DNA of 64,000 nucleotides, taken from assembly GCF_001894745.1 (NCBI RefSeq), contig NZ_BBYF01000013.1, positions 107,321 to 171,320 of the forward strand, given 5' to 3'. Shown piece after piece: positions 41,301-56,300 of this stretch; position 1 is the stretch's first letter; every line of letters begins with the position of its first letter. Below the pieces are notes generated by a model. That model made no database searches and was not told the origin of the DNA. It was given only the letters and a program-made list of their open reading frames with translations. The stretch comes from Paenibacillus sp. NAIST15-1. GTDB lineage: Bacteria; Bacillota; Bacilli; Paenibacillales; Paenibacillaceae. The position numbers were made by a program, and so were the translations under genes.

Positions 41301-44300
41301 CAGGAAATGGCAGAGTTGTGGCAAGAGGTGCTTGGTATCAGTCTGTTAGGCGTGGGGGACGACTTTTTTGAACGAGGCGGGCAATCGTTGAAAGGGGCCG
41401 TTTTGGTAGCGCGCATCCAGAAGCAACTGCAGGCCGACATCTCACTTCGTGATCTGTTCCAGTATCCTACCGTGGAGACATTGACTGATGTAATAGTGTC
41501 CCGGAAGAACAAAGCATTTAGAGGAATTGGACAAGCTGAAACCCGGGAACATTATCCGCTTACCTCTGCACAGAAGCGAATTTATGTGCTCCAGCAGTTG
41601 GAGGGAGCAGAGGTAAGTTATAACATGCCAGCCGTTCTTCGAATGGAAGGCATGCTGAACCGGATGCTTTTCGAAGAAATTTTGCAGCAACTGGTTGCTC
41701 GTCATGAATCGCTGCGAACTTCCTTCATGATGGCAGACGGAGAGCCAGTGCAGAGCGTACACGAAAAAGTAGCGCTTACAGTTGACTATTGTGACGTGGA
41801 AGAAGAGCAGCTTCATTCGATGATCTCAGAATTCATCATTCCCTTCGATCTCAGTCATGCGCCACTTCTACGCGTGAAAATTGTTCGTGCGGCAAGTCAT
41901 CTCCATTATGTGTTGTTGGACATGCACCATATTATTTCTGACGGCGTGTCGATGGACATATTCGTCAAGGAATTTACGAGTATGTATGCCGGGAAAGAAT
42001 TGCCCCCGCTGAAGCTGCAATACAAAGACTATGCGGTGTGGTACCAAGAATACGTGCTTAGCGATTCTTATCGGGAGCAGGAAAAATACTGGCTTGATCA
42101 TTTTGCGGGCGAGCTGCCGGTTCTGCAGCTGCCAACCGATTTCGCGCGTCCGGCATTGCGCAGTTTTGCAGGCGACCGGGTTGATTTCAAGCTGGGGAAA
42201 ACATTGTCGGAAGCAGTACAGAAGCTGGCGCTGGATAAAGGGGTTACCGTCTACATGGTGTTCTTGGCCGCGTACAGTACTCTGCTCTCCCGTTTGAGCG
42301 GTGACGAGGAGGTTATTGTCGGCTCGCCGGTAGCCGGACGCCCGCATGCGGATCTAGCGGACATGATGGGGATGTTTGTCAATACGCTAGCATTGCGCAC
42401 GTTCCCTTCCGGACAGAAAACATTTGCCGAATACGTTGAGGAAATCAAGCAAACAGCGCTCGATGCTTTTGACCATGGCGAGTATCCCTTTGAGGAACTG
42501 GTAGATCGAGTTGCCATCCAGCGCGACATGAGCCGAAATCCGCTCTTCGATGCCGTATTTGTACTGCAAAACGCGGAGAACTCCCTTCTGGATCTTCCTG
42601 ATTTGAAAATCGAGTCCTGTGCGTTTACGGATAAGCAATCCAAGTTTGACCTTACCTTGATGATATCCAAGAGAGCGGATGGCTACCATGGTTCGTTGGA
42701 GTTCGCTTCCGCCTTGTTTACGCGGGAAACGGTCGAACGGTGGTCAAACCATTTGACGGAGCTGTTGAATCATGTGACGTCTGAGCCGGATACGACACTT
42801 GGCGAAGCAAGGTTATTAAGTGGAGCAGCCGCGCTCAATCAACTGATGACATTCAGCGGCTTGCCAGTCCAAAAAACCACGTCTCAAACGACAATTCATC
42901 AACGTTTTGAAGAAATAGCCGTCCTATATGCGGATCGGACAGCCATCATGTGCGGTGAGCGGCATTTCACTTATGCGGAGCTGCGCCTTCAAGCGAATCT
43001 TGTTGCCGCCATGCTGCGGAGGGAAGGTATACAGCCGCGATCAGCCGTAGCCATTATGGCGGAACGCTCGATCGAATTCGTCGTTGCGGTACTGGGAATT
43101 CTGCAGGCGGGTGGAGTCTATGTACCGCTCGATCCAGATGCGCCTGAGGAGCGACATCTGTATATATTGGGTGACTGCGGAGCAGAGTTCCTGTTGGCCG
43201 TACAAGAATTCAAAGCACCTGTTTCATACCAAGGGACGGTTATCACGCTTGATGGCGGGGTTCTTCTAGATGAAGCGTTAACAGCGCAAGAGGATTTGAA
43301 GCGCTTGGGACTTGAAGAAGCACACGACAGCGACTCCGATTACCCGGCTTATATCCTGTATACCTCGGGTACAACGGGAAGACCAAAAGGCGTACTGGTG
43401 ACACATGGAAATGTACTCAATCTGGTGAATAACGATGGATACGTGCCGTTCCACGCCCATCACCGCTTCGCGCAGACCGGATCGGTAAGCTTTGATGCGG
43501 TTACGTTCGAAATATTTGGAGCGCTCCTGCATGGAGGCTCTTTGCATCCAGTTGAGAGGGATGTGCTGCTGGATGCTCATCGGATGGGGCCGTTTCTGAA
43601 GGATCATGGAATCACAGTCATGTTTTTGACGACCTCGCTCTTTCATCACCTGGCCGATGAGGATGCGGGTCTGTTTACTGGCGTAGAACATCTGATTATG
43701 GGCGGAGAGGTTCTGTCGCCGAAGCATGCGTTTGCAGTGAAGGAGGCATGTCCGGGACTGACGATCTGGAACGGTTATGGTCCTACCGAAAACACGACCT
43801 TCTCAACTGCATTTGCAGTTATGGGAGAAAACGGCAAAAGAAACATCCCGATCGGCCGGCCAATTAAGGGGACAACAGCCTACGTGCTGAGCGCTCAGGG
43901 GCAGCTGCTTCCAGTAGGAGTGCCTGGAGAATTGTGCCTTGGAGGCGCAGGCGTCGCTGCAGGATATTGGAATTTGCCAGAGCTTACGCAGGAAAAATTC
44001 GTACCGGATCCTTGGATTGAAGGCGGACGCATGTACAAAACTGGGGATTTGGTTCGCTGGCTGCCGGACGGAACGCTCGAATATTTAGGAAGAATCGATC
44101 AGCAGGTCAAAATACGGGGTTACCGGATTGAACTTAGCGAAATCGAAGCGCGGATGCTTCTTCATGATGACATTCGCCAAGCGGCTGTCGTGACATGGGA
44201 AGAGCGAACGGGAAGTGAGGCTTTGTGTGCTTATTACGTGGGGAGCAAACGCCTGGAGCCGACCGAATTGAGGCATCACCTGAGCATCGCTTTACCTGAA

Positions 44301-47300
44301 TATATGGTTCCTGCGCATTTTGTGCATTTGTTGGAGCTTCCGCTTACAAGAAACGGCAAGCTGGATCGGAAGGCGCTGCCGGAACCCGTAGAAGATATGG
44401 CGAGAGCCTCCAAATATACAGCTCCACGAACTGTTACGGAAGCTAAGCTCGCAGAGCTTTGGCAGGAAGTATTGCATGTATCTCAAGTGGGGATCCACGA
44501 CAACTTCTTTGAACTTGGCGGCCACTCACTAAGAGCGATGATACTCGTATCTCGCATTCATCAGAGTATGGGTAGTCCTATTGCCATTCGGGACGTATTT
44601 CGGTACCCGACCGTTGAAGCCATGGCACTGACTGTGGACGGAATGGCTGAAATCACTCATGAAGGCCTGCAGTCTGTTGGGGAGCGGGAATATTATCCAC
44701 TGTCTTCTGCACAGAGAAGACTATATGTTCTGCAGCAGCTCGAAGGAGCGGAGCGAAGCTATAATATGCCTGCGTCGCTGCTGCTCAATGGACAATTGAA
44801 CGTAGCAAGATTGGAATCCGCTATACAGGAGCTGACGATTCGCCATGAAGTCCTTCGCACACGTTTTGATTTCGTAAATGGCGAACCCGTTCAAATCATT
44901 GGCCCGGAAGCTGATTTTTCGCTGTCATTCCGCGATGTCGAGGAGGATCAGCTCCAAGAGATCATCCAGAATTTCATTCGTCCTTTTAATCTGGAACAAG
45001 CGCCGCTGCTGCGCATCCAATTGATAAAGCTGGCAGATACACGGCATCTGTTGTTGTTTGACATGCATCATATTATTTCCGACGGCACATCTATGGAGAT
45101 ATTCATAAAGGAACTCACGAGTCTGTATATGGGAGAGAGCTTGCCGCCGCTATCTCTTCAATACAAGGATTATGCAGTATGGCAGAACGCGCAGGAGCAT
45201 TCCGAGGCGTACAATCTGCATAAGGAATACTGGCTGGAGCAGCTTGAAGGAGAACTTCCGGTTCTTTCCTTGCCCTATGATTTTGTTCGTCCGCCAGTAC
45301 AAAGCTTTGCAGGAAGCCATCTCGATTTCTGGATAGATGCGGAATTGACCGACAAATTGCGCAAACTCGCGCAAAATACGGGAACTACCTTGTTCATGGT
45401 ACTGCTATCTGCGTATAGCGCGTTTCTCTCAAGGATATCCGGTCAGGAAGATCTGATTGTCGGGACGCCTATTGCCGGCCGTCCTCATGCTGATTTATCC
45501 AATATTCTAGGAATGTTCGTGAACACATTGGCAATTAGATCGACGCCATCCAGGGAGAAAACATTTGCCGAATATCTTGAAGAAGTCAAGCAAATTTCTA
45601 TCGCAGCGTTTGAACATGCGGAATATCCGTTCGAAGAGCTTGTCGAGCAAGTGGTTCAACAACGGGATGTCAGCCGAAATCCGATTTTTGACGTCATGTT
45701 TGCACTGCAAAACATGGAACAATCCGAGCTTCAGATGCAGGGAGTAGAGGTATCTCCGTTTGAACTGGAGAATCCTACTGCGAAATTTGACTTGTCCTTG
45801 TTCGTCAGTGAATGGGGAAATCAGCTTCATTGCAGTCTAGAATACGCAACAGCCCTGTTTGAAAGGGACACGATCGGACGTTGGCAACAAAATTTCATCC
45901 AATTACTGCGGCACGCGGTCGATGAACCGGGGATTGCACTCGGTAAAGTGAATTTGCTGAGTGAACAGGAACGGAATAAGCTGTCGTCTTGGCATGTCGG
46001 AAGTTCCATGGAGATTCCAGATGCGACCATTCATCAATTGTTCGGAGAGCAGGCAGTTAAGACTCCGTATGGCATTGCTCTGGTATGTGGTGAAACCATG
46101 GTTACTTACCAAGAGTTGGATCAACGTTCTGATCGAATTTCGCTTGCTTTGCAGCATCGCAACATAGGGGAGGGCAGCATAGTCGGCATTATGGCTGGTC
46201 GTTCTCCTCATATGATAATCGGCTTATTAGGGATTCTTAAAACAGGCGCGGCTTTCCTGCCTATCGATCCGTCCTACCCGGAGGAGCGTATTGCTTATAT
46301 GCTCGAGGATTCCCAGGCAGCTTGCTTGCTCATCGATTCAGAACGGATGGCTCAAAGCTTCGCCTATGACGGAACAATGCTGATAATGAGCGAATTGCTA
46401 TCTGAGAATGATGAAATTAGAAGAAGCGTCCATGAGTCGACTGAGGTTTCATTGGGCGAAGAAAATGGATTGCCGATTTACGTCATTTATACTTCCGGGA
46501 CTACGGGCAACCCTAAGGGCGTTATTTTGAATCATCGAAACCTTATCAATCTTGTGCTTTATCAACATAAGCATACGGACATACCTTTTCATAAAAATGT
46601 GCTTCAGTATGCTTCCTACAGCTTTGATGTCAGCTACCAGGAAATTTTCACTACGCTGCTTGCGGGCGGGACGCTTCATGTCGTCGATGAGGAAATGCGT
46701 CGGGATCCCGTCGCGCTCTTCCGATATATCGAGGATCAGGACATAGAAACGATTTATTTGCCTGCTTCCTTTGTAAAGTTTGCATGGAATGACCCAACTT
46801 ATGAATTCGCGTGGCCTAGCAGCGTGCGTCACATCATAACAGCAGGAGAGGCGTTGGTTGTCGGAAAGTCGCTGCAGCGTTATTTGGGCGGGCGTGGGGT
46901 GACTCTTCATAATCACTACGGGCCTTCCGAGACGCATGTTGCTACTACGTACACGGTTACGCCGAATGATATCGGGACAAAGCTTCCTCCAATCGGCAGA
47001 CCGATCAGCAATTCTTCTGTTTATATTTTGGATCCGCTGGGCTGCCCGCAGCCGATAGGTGTTGCAGGTGAGTTGTGCATCGGGGGTGCATGCGTCGGAG
47101 AGGGTTATTTGAAGCAGCCTGAACGTACTCGCGAGAAGTTCATCACCAATCCCTTCTCTTCCGGTGAACGGATGTACAAAACAGGTGATTTGGCTCGTTG
47201 GTTGGCGGATGGGAACATCGAATATTTAGGCCGTATGGATCATCAAGTGAAGATTCGTGGATATAGAATTGAACTTGGTGAGATCGAAAACCGGCTTCTC

Positions 47301-50300
47301 GGGATCAAGGAGGTTCGAGAAGCAGCCGTTGTCGTACATCGGGATGAGGACGGCAATAACGAGTTATGCGCCTATATCGCAGGTGAACGCGAGTTTTCTT
47401 CTGCCGAGCTGCGCGAGGCTCTCGGGGCGGTAATGCCGGATTATATGATTCCTACATTCTTCGTCCAGCTTGAGAAACTGCCTGTTACACGGAATGGAAA
47501 GGTCGATCGCCAGTTGCTGCCGAAGCCGGATGGCGCCAAGGTGGGCAAAGATTATCAGGCTCCACGAACAAATATGGAAACCAAGCTTGCATTGTTGTGG
47601 CAGGAAGTGCTGGGTGTTGAGCGCGTGGGCGTCCATGACAATTTCTTTGAATTAGGCGGTCATTCTCTGCGGGCGATGACACTTGCATCTCGTATTCGCC
47701 AGGCTTTTGATGTGGAAGTTCCATTGCGCTTGTTCTTCCAGGCGCCTACGGTAGAAGGATTGGCAGCGGCAATGGAAGCCTTAACTTGTCATACGTATGA
47801 AGAACTGCTGCCTGTAGAAAAGCAAGCATATTATCCGCTATCCTCTGCTCAAAAACGGCTGTACTTGTTACAGCAATTAGAGGGGGTGGGACTTAGCTAC
47901 AATATGCCGGTGGCGCTGCAGCTCGAGGGGGCATTGGATAAGGTTCGTCTGGAAACCGCGCTGCAGGCGATGGTCAGCCGCCACGAGTCGCTGCGTACTT
48001 CGTTCATTGTCGTGAATGGAGATCCGGTGCAGCGGGTTGAGGATGATCCGGTGTTGCGCGTGATTTATAAGGAATTTGAGGGGGCGGCCGTTGAGAAGCA
48101 AATCCAAGCATTTCTCCGTCCGTTTGACCTTAGTGAGGCCCCGCTGCTGCGCGCGGCCGTGATTCGTCTCGGCGAAGAACAGCACCTGCTGTTGTTTGAT
48201 ATGCATCATATTATATCGGACGGCACGTCGATGAATATTTTTATAGAAGAATTTATGAAGCTGTACGCCGGAGAACAATTAGAGCCGCTGCGGCTGCAAT
48301 ATAAGGACTATGCTGTATGGCAGCAGAAGTATGCACAGATGCCATCGTACCGCGAGGTGGAAGCTTACTGGCTGGAACAGTTTGCAGGCGAATTGCCGGT
48401 GCTGAACCTGCCGGTTGATCATTCGCGCCATGCATTGCGCAGCTTTGAAGGAGGCCAAGTAGACTTCGAGCTGGGCGATGGACTTGCTTCGTCATTGCAC
48501 GAGTTGGCACGAGCGAACGGGGCCACGTTGTACATGGTGCTGCTTGCAGCATATAGTACGCTGTTATCGCGTCTTAGCGGGCAGGAAGAGATCATTATCG
48601 GCTCGCCGGTGGCGGGAAGGCCGCATTCTGATCTGGAAGGCATGCTTGGAATGTTCGCGAATACCTTGGCGCTGCGGATGTATCCGGTCGCAGACAAAAG
48701 CTTCGCCGTTTATTTGCAGGAAGTAAAGCAGACGGCGCTTGGGGCTTTCGAGCATGGAAACTATCCGTTCGAGGAACTGGTGGAACAGGTCGTTCGCCGG
48801 CGCGATACGAGCCGCAATCCGATTTTCGACGCGATGCTCGTCTTGCAGAACACAGAACAGGTGGAGCTGGAGCTTCCGGGACTGCGTTTATCCTCTTATC
48901 CGTTCGACTATAACGCGGCGAAATTCGACGTGACCCTATCGGTACGCGAACACGAGGAAGGAATGCGCTGCTCGCTCGAATACAGTTCTATGCTGTTCGA
49001 TCGAGAAACGATTGAACGTTGGGCGAATCATTTTACGGAGCTGCTGCGTCAGGTCTCTGCTAATCCGCAAGTCAGGCTGAATAGTGCCGGCTTGCTGGCG
49101 GCGGCCGAGCAAGAGCAGTTAATGGTTCAGTTCAACAACTCGAAGGTTCCGATTCCTGTAGAGGCAAGTATTCCTTCCCTGTTTGAGCGGCAGGCGGCGA
49201 AGACGCCTGATCGTCCGGCAGTGGTGTACGCGTACCAGCGGTTGACCTACCGGGAGCTGGAGGAGCAGGCCAACCGCATAGCGCAATGGCTGCAGGCTCA
49301 TGGCGTGGTGGAGGAAGAGCGCGTAGGTGTCTTGATGAACCGTTCGCCGCAGCTCATCGCCGGTCTCCTGGGGATTTTGAAAGCAGGTGCTGCTTATGTG
49401 CCGATTGACCCTATTCTGCCTAAGGAGCGAATGGAGGGGATGATCCGGGATTCCGGGATGCGGGTAATGCTGACGGATTCGGTTCAGCTTGGAAGTGTGA
49501 CAGTAATGCAGGCCACATCGCTGCGTGATGTATTATGTCTGGATGATGGATTGACGAAAGAAATGGTCGGTCTGCTGGGTATGATGGAGCATGTCAATCA
49601 GGCAAGAGGCTTTGATGGTGTCCATGAATGTGACGATAAGTGCGACAATCAGGGCGACCATGAAGGCGTCAATATTGGCGATAATACAAGTGTTGGCGGT
49701 GAAGCGATCCCAATCTCCTTCAGCGAAGAGCTGGCCGGGTATTCTTCTGCACCTGTCGGCGTGGAAATAAAACCATCCAACAGCGCATACGTCATCTATA
49801 CTTCTGGCACGACTGGTATGCCGAAAGGGGTCGTCGTTGAGCACCGGAATGTGGTCAATTTCATCTCGGGAATGATTCGCGAACTACCGTACGTGGCGCA
49901 TGATGCAATGCTGTGCCTCACGACGGTGTCCTTTGATATCTTTGCCGCGGAGAGCTGGGTGCCGCTGAGCTGCGGTATGCAGATCGTTCTCGCCAGCGAG
50001 GACGCGCAGCAGGATCCGGCCGTACTAGCGGAACTGTTAGCACAGCATCCGGTTCAGATGATGCAGCTTACACCTTCGCGTCTCATGTTGCTGCTTGGGG
50101 ATAAGCGATGCACGGCGAAGCTGCGGAGCATCAAGACGCTGCTGGTTGGCGGTGAAGCCTTCCCTTCCACCCTGTATGAGCAGGTAAGAAAGCATTCGGA
50201 CGCAGAGCTGTATAACATGTACGGGCCGACGGAGACGACCGTTTGGTCCACATTCGACCACTTGGGCGAGGATGAACGGATCAGTATTGGACGGCCGATG

Positions 50301-53300
50301 GCGAATACGCAGGTGTACGTCTTGAACGAGGCGCTGCAGCCGCAGCCGATTGGCGTGGCAGGTGAGCTCTGTATCGGTGGTGCGGGAGTCGCCCGCGGAT
50401 ATTGGGCGCGGCCAGAGCTGACGGCAGAGAAATTTGTGGACAGTCCGTTCGTATCCGGGGCTGGGGAACGATTGTACCGAACCGGAGATTTGGCGCGCTG
50501 GCTGCCTGATGGGCGGCTGGAGCATCTGGGACGGATCGACCATCAAGTGAAGATTCGTGGATACCGGATTGAATTGGGCGAAATTGAAGCCAGCCTGCTG
50601 CGCATCCCGGGTGTAAACGAAGCCGTCGTAACGGTAGTAGAAGCGAACGATACAAAAGAGAATGCACAGGAATTATGCGCTTATGTAACGGGTGGACAAC
50701 CGCTGGCAGCAGCCGAGTTGCGTGCCGCATTGGCCGCATCGTTGCCGTCGTATATGATGCCGTCCCTATTCGTGCAGCTCGATGAGCTGCCGCTGACGCC
50801 AAACGGCAAGGTGGATCGCAGAGCACTGCCGAAGCCGTCTGGAATCGCGGGAAGCGGAGTGGCAGCGGATTATACAGCGCCGCGAACCAACGCTGAGGCG
50901 GAACTAGCCCAATTATGGCAGGAAGTGCTGGGTGTGGAACGCGTAGGCATTTACGATGACTTCTTTGAATTGGGCGGTCATTCCTTAAAGGCGATGATGC
51001 TCGTATCGAGGATTCATCAGGCGTTGGGGACAGAAATGCCGTTAAGACAACTGTTCCTCACGCCGACGGTTGCAGGAATTGCGAGCGTGCTGGACGTTAC
51101 GGCTTGCAGAACGGGGTATCAAGCGTTGGCCCCGGCAGACGAACGGGTACAGTACCCATTGTCCTCGGCCCAAAAACGGCTGTACGTCCTTCAGCAATTA
51201 GAGGGAGCTGAACTAAGCTACAACATGCCGGTGGCGCTGTGGCTTGAAGGCCAATTAAATCGTAAGCGTCTGGAAGCAGCTCTGCACGGGCTCATTGCCC
51301 GCCATGAATCGCTGCGCACTTCGTTTGCTGTTGTGGACGGCGAGCCGGTGCAGCGGATACAGGAAAACTGGAGCTTTTCTGTGGCATATGAGAAAGCTCG
51401 GGAAGAAGAGATCGAGGAGTCCATACGGGCTTTCGTCCGCCCGTTTAACCTAAGTGAAGCTCCGCTGATGCGTGCATCCGTCGTGAGTCTTGAAGAAGCA
51501 CGCCACGTGCTGCTGTTTGATATGCATCATATTATATCGGACGGCACCTCGATCAACATTTTGATAGATGAATTTGCAAAGCTGTACGCAGGAAAAGCGT
51601 TGGCTCCGCTTAAGCTGCAGTACAAAGATTACGCGGCATGGCAGCAAGAGCACTTCGCAGATAGTCAAGTGTATGGGCAGTTGGAATCGTATTGGGTGGA
51701 ACAGTTTGCGGGCGAAATTCCGGTACTGAGCCTGCCGGCGGATCATCCTCGTCCGGCCGTTCGCAGCTTCGAAGGCGGCCGAGTGGACGTAGAATTGGAC
51801 GACGAGCTTTCGTCTGCCGTTCGGGAGCTGGCCCGCACGAGCGGCACTACGGTGTACATGGTGCTTCTTGCTGCTTACAGCACGCTGCTGGCGCGCCTTG
51901 GGGGTCAAGAAGAAGTAGTTGTTGGATCGCCTGTGGCGGGAAGGCCTCATGCAGACTTGGATGGCATGCTGGGGATGTTCGTCAATACGCTGGCGCTGCG
52001 GATGTACCCGAGCGGGGAAAAGTGCTTTGCCGCTTACTTGCAGGAGGTAAAGCAGACAGCGATCGATGCCTTCGAGCACGGGGACTATCCGTTCGAGGAA
52101 CTGGTAGAACGGGTCGTTCGGCAGCGCGACGCGGGCCGCAATCCGCTCTTCGACGCGATGCTCGTTCTGCAAAACATGGATCAGGCGCAGCTTGAGCTTC
52201 CCGATCTTCAGTTGGCGCCGTATGTGATGAAGAACACGGTAGCCAAATTTGACGTAACCCTGATCGTATCCGAGCAGGGGGAGGGATTCACCTGCAGTTG
52301 GGAATACTCGTCAGCAATCTTCACGGAAGATACGATTAAACGTTGGGCGGAACACTTTGCCGAGCTTTTGCGCCATGTAGTGAAACAGCCTGAAACGGCG
52401 TTAGGAGTTGTTTCTCTGCTTACGGCGGCACAGGAACGTCAATTGATGCAAGAGTTTAACCCGGCGCGGATTGAACCTGCAGGCAGCAAGACGATGCTCG
52501 AACTGTTTGAAGAACAAGTGTTGTTGAATCCGAACCGTACGGCAGTCATTTACGACAATCGCAATTGGAGTTATGCAGAGCTGAATGATCTAGCCGGCCT
52601 TTACGCTCAGGTACTAAAACAGCATGGAGCCGGTCCTGAGGAAATTGTCGGCGTTCTTGTATCTCGTTCCGTCTGGATGGTCGTGTCCGTATTGGCAGTC
52701 TGGAAATCGGGTGCTGCCTATTTACCGCTGGATGCCAATTATCCAACCGAACGGATTGCCTATATGCTGGAAGAATGCGGTGCCCGTCTTCTTCTTGCAG
52801 AACGGGAATGCGGCGAGGCATGGGGAGCGGATTACGATGTTGTTTATTTGGAAAACGATGCCCCAGCAGCAGCGGAAGGCACTTCACAGCAACTGCCTGA
52901 GCCTGGAGATTTGGCCTATGTTATTTTCACTTCGGGCACTACTGGCAAGCCGAAGGGCGTCATGATTGAGCATGGGCATGTAATCGAACGAATATTTGCT
53001 TGGAAACAAGTTTACAGTTTGGACTCAGAGGAAGTCCGATTGCTGCAGATGGCCAGCTTCTCGTTTGATGTATTTGTCGAAGATATGGCACGGACACTTC
53101 CTTTCGGCGGAACGATGGTCATTTGTCCAAGCGAGCTGCGATTGCAACCCGCAGCTATAGCAGGATTAATCCGTACGCATGCGATCACACTGCTCAACTC
53201 GACGCCGTCATTAGTCATGACCATTATGAAATACATCGATGAGCGGAAAATAGATATCCCTTCGTTACGGCTTTTAATTTTGGGGGGAGACCGTTGTCTT

Positions 53301-56300
53301 AACCCTGATTTCCATTGGCTGCTTCAACGGTTCGGACATGGAATGCGGATTATTAATTGTTACGGAGTTACGGAAGCGACCGTGGATTCTTCCTTCTATG
53401 AGTGGACAGGAGATCCGAAGCAGTATCCATTAACAACGTCGGGGAACGTACCGATCGGAAAGCCGTTTCCAAATGTAAGGCTTTATGTCGTGAATCCTCA
53501 AAATGAACTTTTGCAGCCGATCGGCGTATATGGAGAGCTGTATGTCGGTGGTGCAGGAGTAGGGCGCGGATATATAAACAGACCACGGCTATCTGAGGAA
53601 AAATTTATCCCAAGTTCCTTTGTGGAAGGGGAACGACTGTATAAAACGGGAGATCTGGTACGCTGGTTGCCTAATGGCAGCCTGGAATTTGCCGGACGCA
53701 ATGATCACCAAGTAAAAATTAGAGGATATCGGATTGAATTAGGCGAGATTGAACAGCACCTTGCCGAGCTCGAAGGAGTTGCGGATTCGGCAGTCGTCGC
53801 TTGTGAGTTGAAGCAGGGAGAGTTCGAATTGTGTGCCTATGTGGTCGCGAACCAAGCCATAGAGATGACATCATTGCGTAAGGCCCTGTCCGCACGACTT
53901 CCGGGATTCATGGTTCCGGCACACTTCGTCCGACTGGAAGAGCTTCCGCTGACGCCGAACGGCAAGGTGGATCGCCGGGCACTGCCGAAACCGTCTGGAA
54001 TCGAGGGAAGCGGGACGGCAGTGGATTATACAGCACCCCGAACCGACGCCGAGGCGAAGCTGACACAATTATGGCAGGAAGTGCTAGGCGTTGAACGCGT
54101 AGGCATCCATGACGATTTCTTCGAATTGGGCGGACATTCACTGAAGGCGATGACACTCGTATCGAGGATTCATCAGGTGCTGGGGGCAGAACTGCCGCTC
54201 AGTCAGCTGTTCCTCTCGCCGACAGTCGAAGGAGTGGCGGCAGCGCTGAAAACGGCAGCTGGCAGCAAGGAATATCAAGCGTTGCAACCGATCGGCAAGC
54301 GTGCGTATTATCCGTTGTCTTCGGCTCAAAAACGACTCTATGTCCTGCAGCAGTTAGAGGGGGCAGAGCTGAGCTACAATATGCCGGTAGCGCTGCGGCT
54401 TGAAGGAGAACTGGATCAGGTACGGCTGGAAACGGCGTTGCAAGCACTTGTCTCCCGCCATGAATCGCTGCGAACCTCGTTTGCCGTCATGGATGGAGAG
54501 CCGGTGCAAATGGTATCGGATCAGGTTAAGTGGGGCGTGTCGTATAAGGAAGCGCATGAAGAAGGAATCGAGGAGCTCATTCGTACATTTCTTCGCCCGT
54601 TTGACCTGGCCGAATCGCCGCTGCTGCGAGCGACCGTCGTGCGTCTCGGAAATGCGAATCATGTGCTTCTGTTCGATATGCATCATATTATCTCGGATGG
54701 CACCTCGATCAGCATTTTGGTAAATGAATTTGGAAAGCTGTACGCGGGAGAAATGTTGGCTCCGCTTAAGCTGCAGTACAAAGATTATGCAGCATGGCAG
54801 CAGGAGTATTACGCCGATAGTGAGGCGTACGAGGAACTAGAAGCGTATTGGGTGGAAAAGTTATCCGGAGAATTGCCGGTACTGAACCTGCCGGTTGATA
54901 AACCTCGTCCGGCCGTGCGCAGCTTCGAGGGTGGACGGGTTGACGTAGAGCTAGACGGTGAACTTGCGTCTGCCGTACGCGAGCTGGCCCGCGCGAGCGG
55001 CACTACCGTGTATATGATACTGCTTGCCGCCTACAGCGTGCTGTTGGGGCGCCTTGGGGGACAAGAGGAAGTCGTTGTCGGATCGCCAGTGGCGGGAAGA
55101 CCGCATGCGGATTTGGAAGGCATGCTGGGGATGTTTGTTAATACATTGGCACTACGGACGCAACCGTCCGGGGAGAAAAGCTTTACGACTTATTTGCAGG
55201 AAGTGAAGCAGACGGCGCTCGAGGCCTTCGAGCATGGAGACTATCCCTTCGAGGAACTGGTGGAACGGGTGGTTAGGCAGCGCGACACGAGCCGCAATCC
55301 TCTCTTCGATGCGATGTTAGTGCTGCAAAATATGGATCAGGCGGAGCTGGCACTTCCAGGGCTTCAGCTCACCTCGTACCCGTTCGAATCCAATGTGGCC
55401 AAGTTCGATCTGACCCTATCGGTAAGTGAACAGGAGAACGGCATGCGCTGCTCGTGGGAATATGCTGCCATGTTGTTTGATCGATCGACGATTGAACGAT
55501 GGGCTGGTCACTTTGCGGAGCTTTTGCGTCAAATTACCCTCGATCCGCAGGCGACATTGGGAAGCATCGGCCTCCTGACGGCAGCGGAACAGGAACACTT
55601 GCTGATGCAGTTCAATGAGTATGAGATGAAGTCATTCAAACAAGGTAATGGAACTATTGCTGAGTTGTCACGGGATATAGAAATGATACTGCACGAGATG
55701 TTCGAAGAGCAGGCGGAAAAGACGCCGGAACGTTTGGCCGTTGTATGCGGTGAAGCTGGTCTGACATACCGGGAGCTCAACGAGCGGGCGAACCAGTTGG
55801 CTCGAGTCTTGCGCCATCATGGGGCAGGGCCCGAAAGTCTTGTTGCTGTACAGTGTGAACGCTCCGTAAAAATGGCTATAGCACTGCTTGCCGTGCTGAA
55901 GTCGGGAGCAGCCTATTTGCCGATATCGCCACAGGATCCAGCGGAACGTGTACGATTTATTTTGGAGGACAGCGGCGCTACCCTGCTATTATCGAGCACA
56001 GCAGTGGATGATGTTTGTTGTCCGGTGCTAGGTTTGGACGATGACCATATAGAGTTGGAGTCGCCTGAAGATCTCCCGAGCACAGCGAATAGCAATAATT
56101 TGGCGTATGTAATCTATACATCAGGAACTACCGGGCAGCCAAAAGGCGTCATGGTGGAGCATGGAAGCATCGTTCATACGCTTCGTTGGAAGGCAGCAAC
56201 CTACAACTTCGACGGAGGCAGGGTGCTGCATGCGAGCCCATTCGTGTTTGACGCGTTCATCTCGCATTTCTTTGGCCCCCTCGTTGCAGGCGCGACTGTT

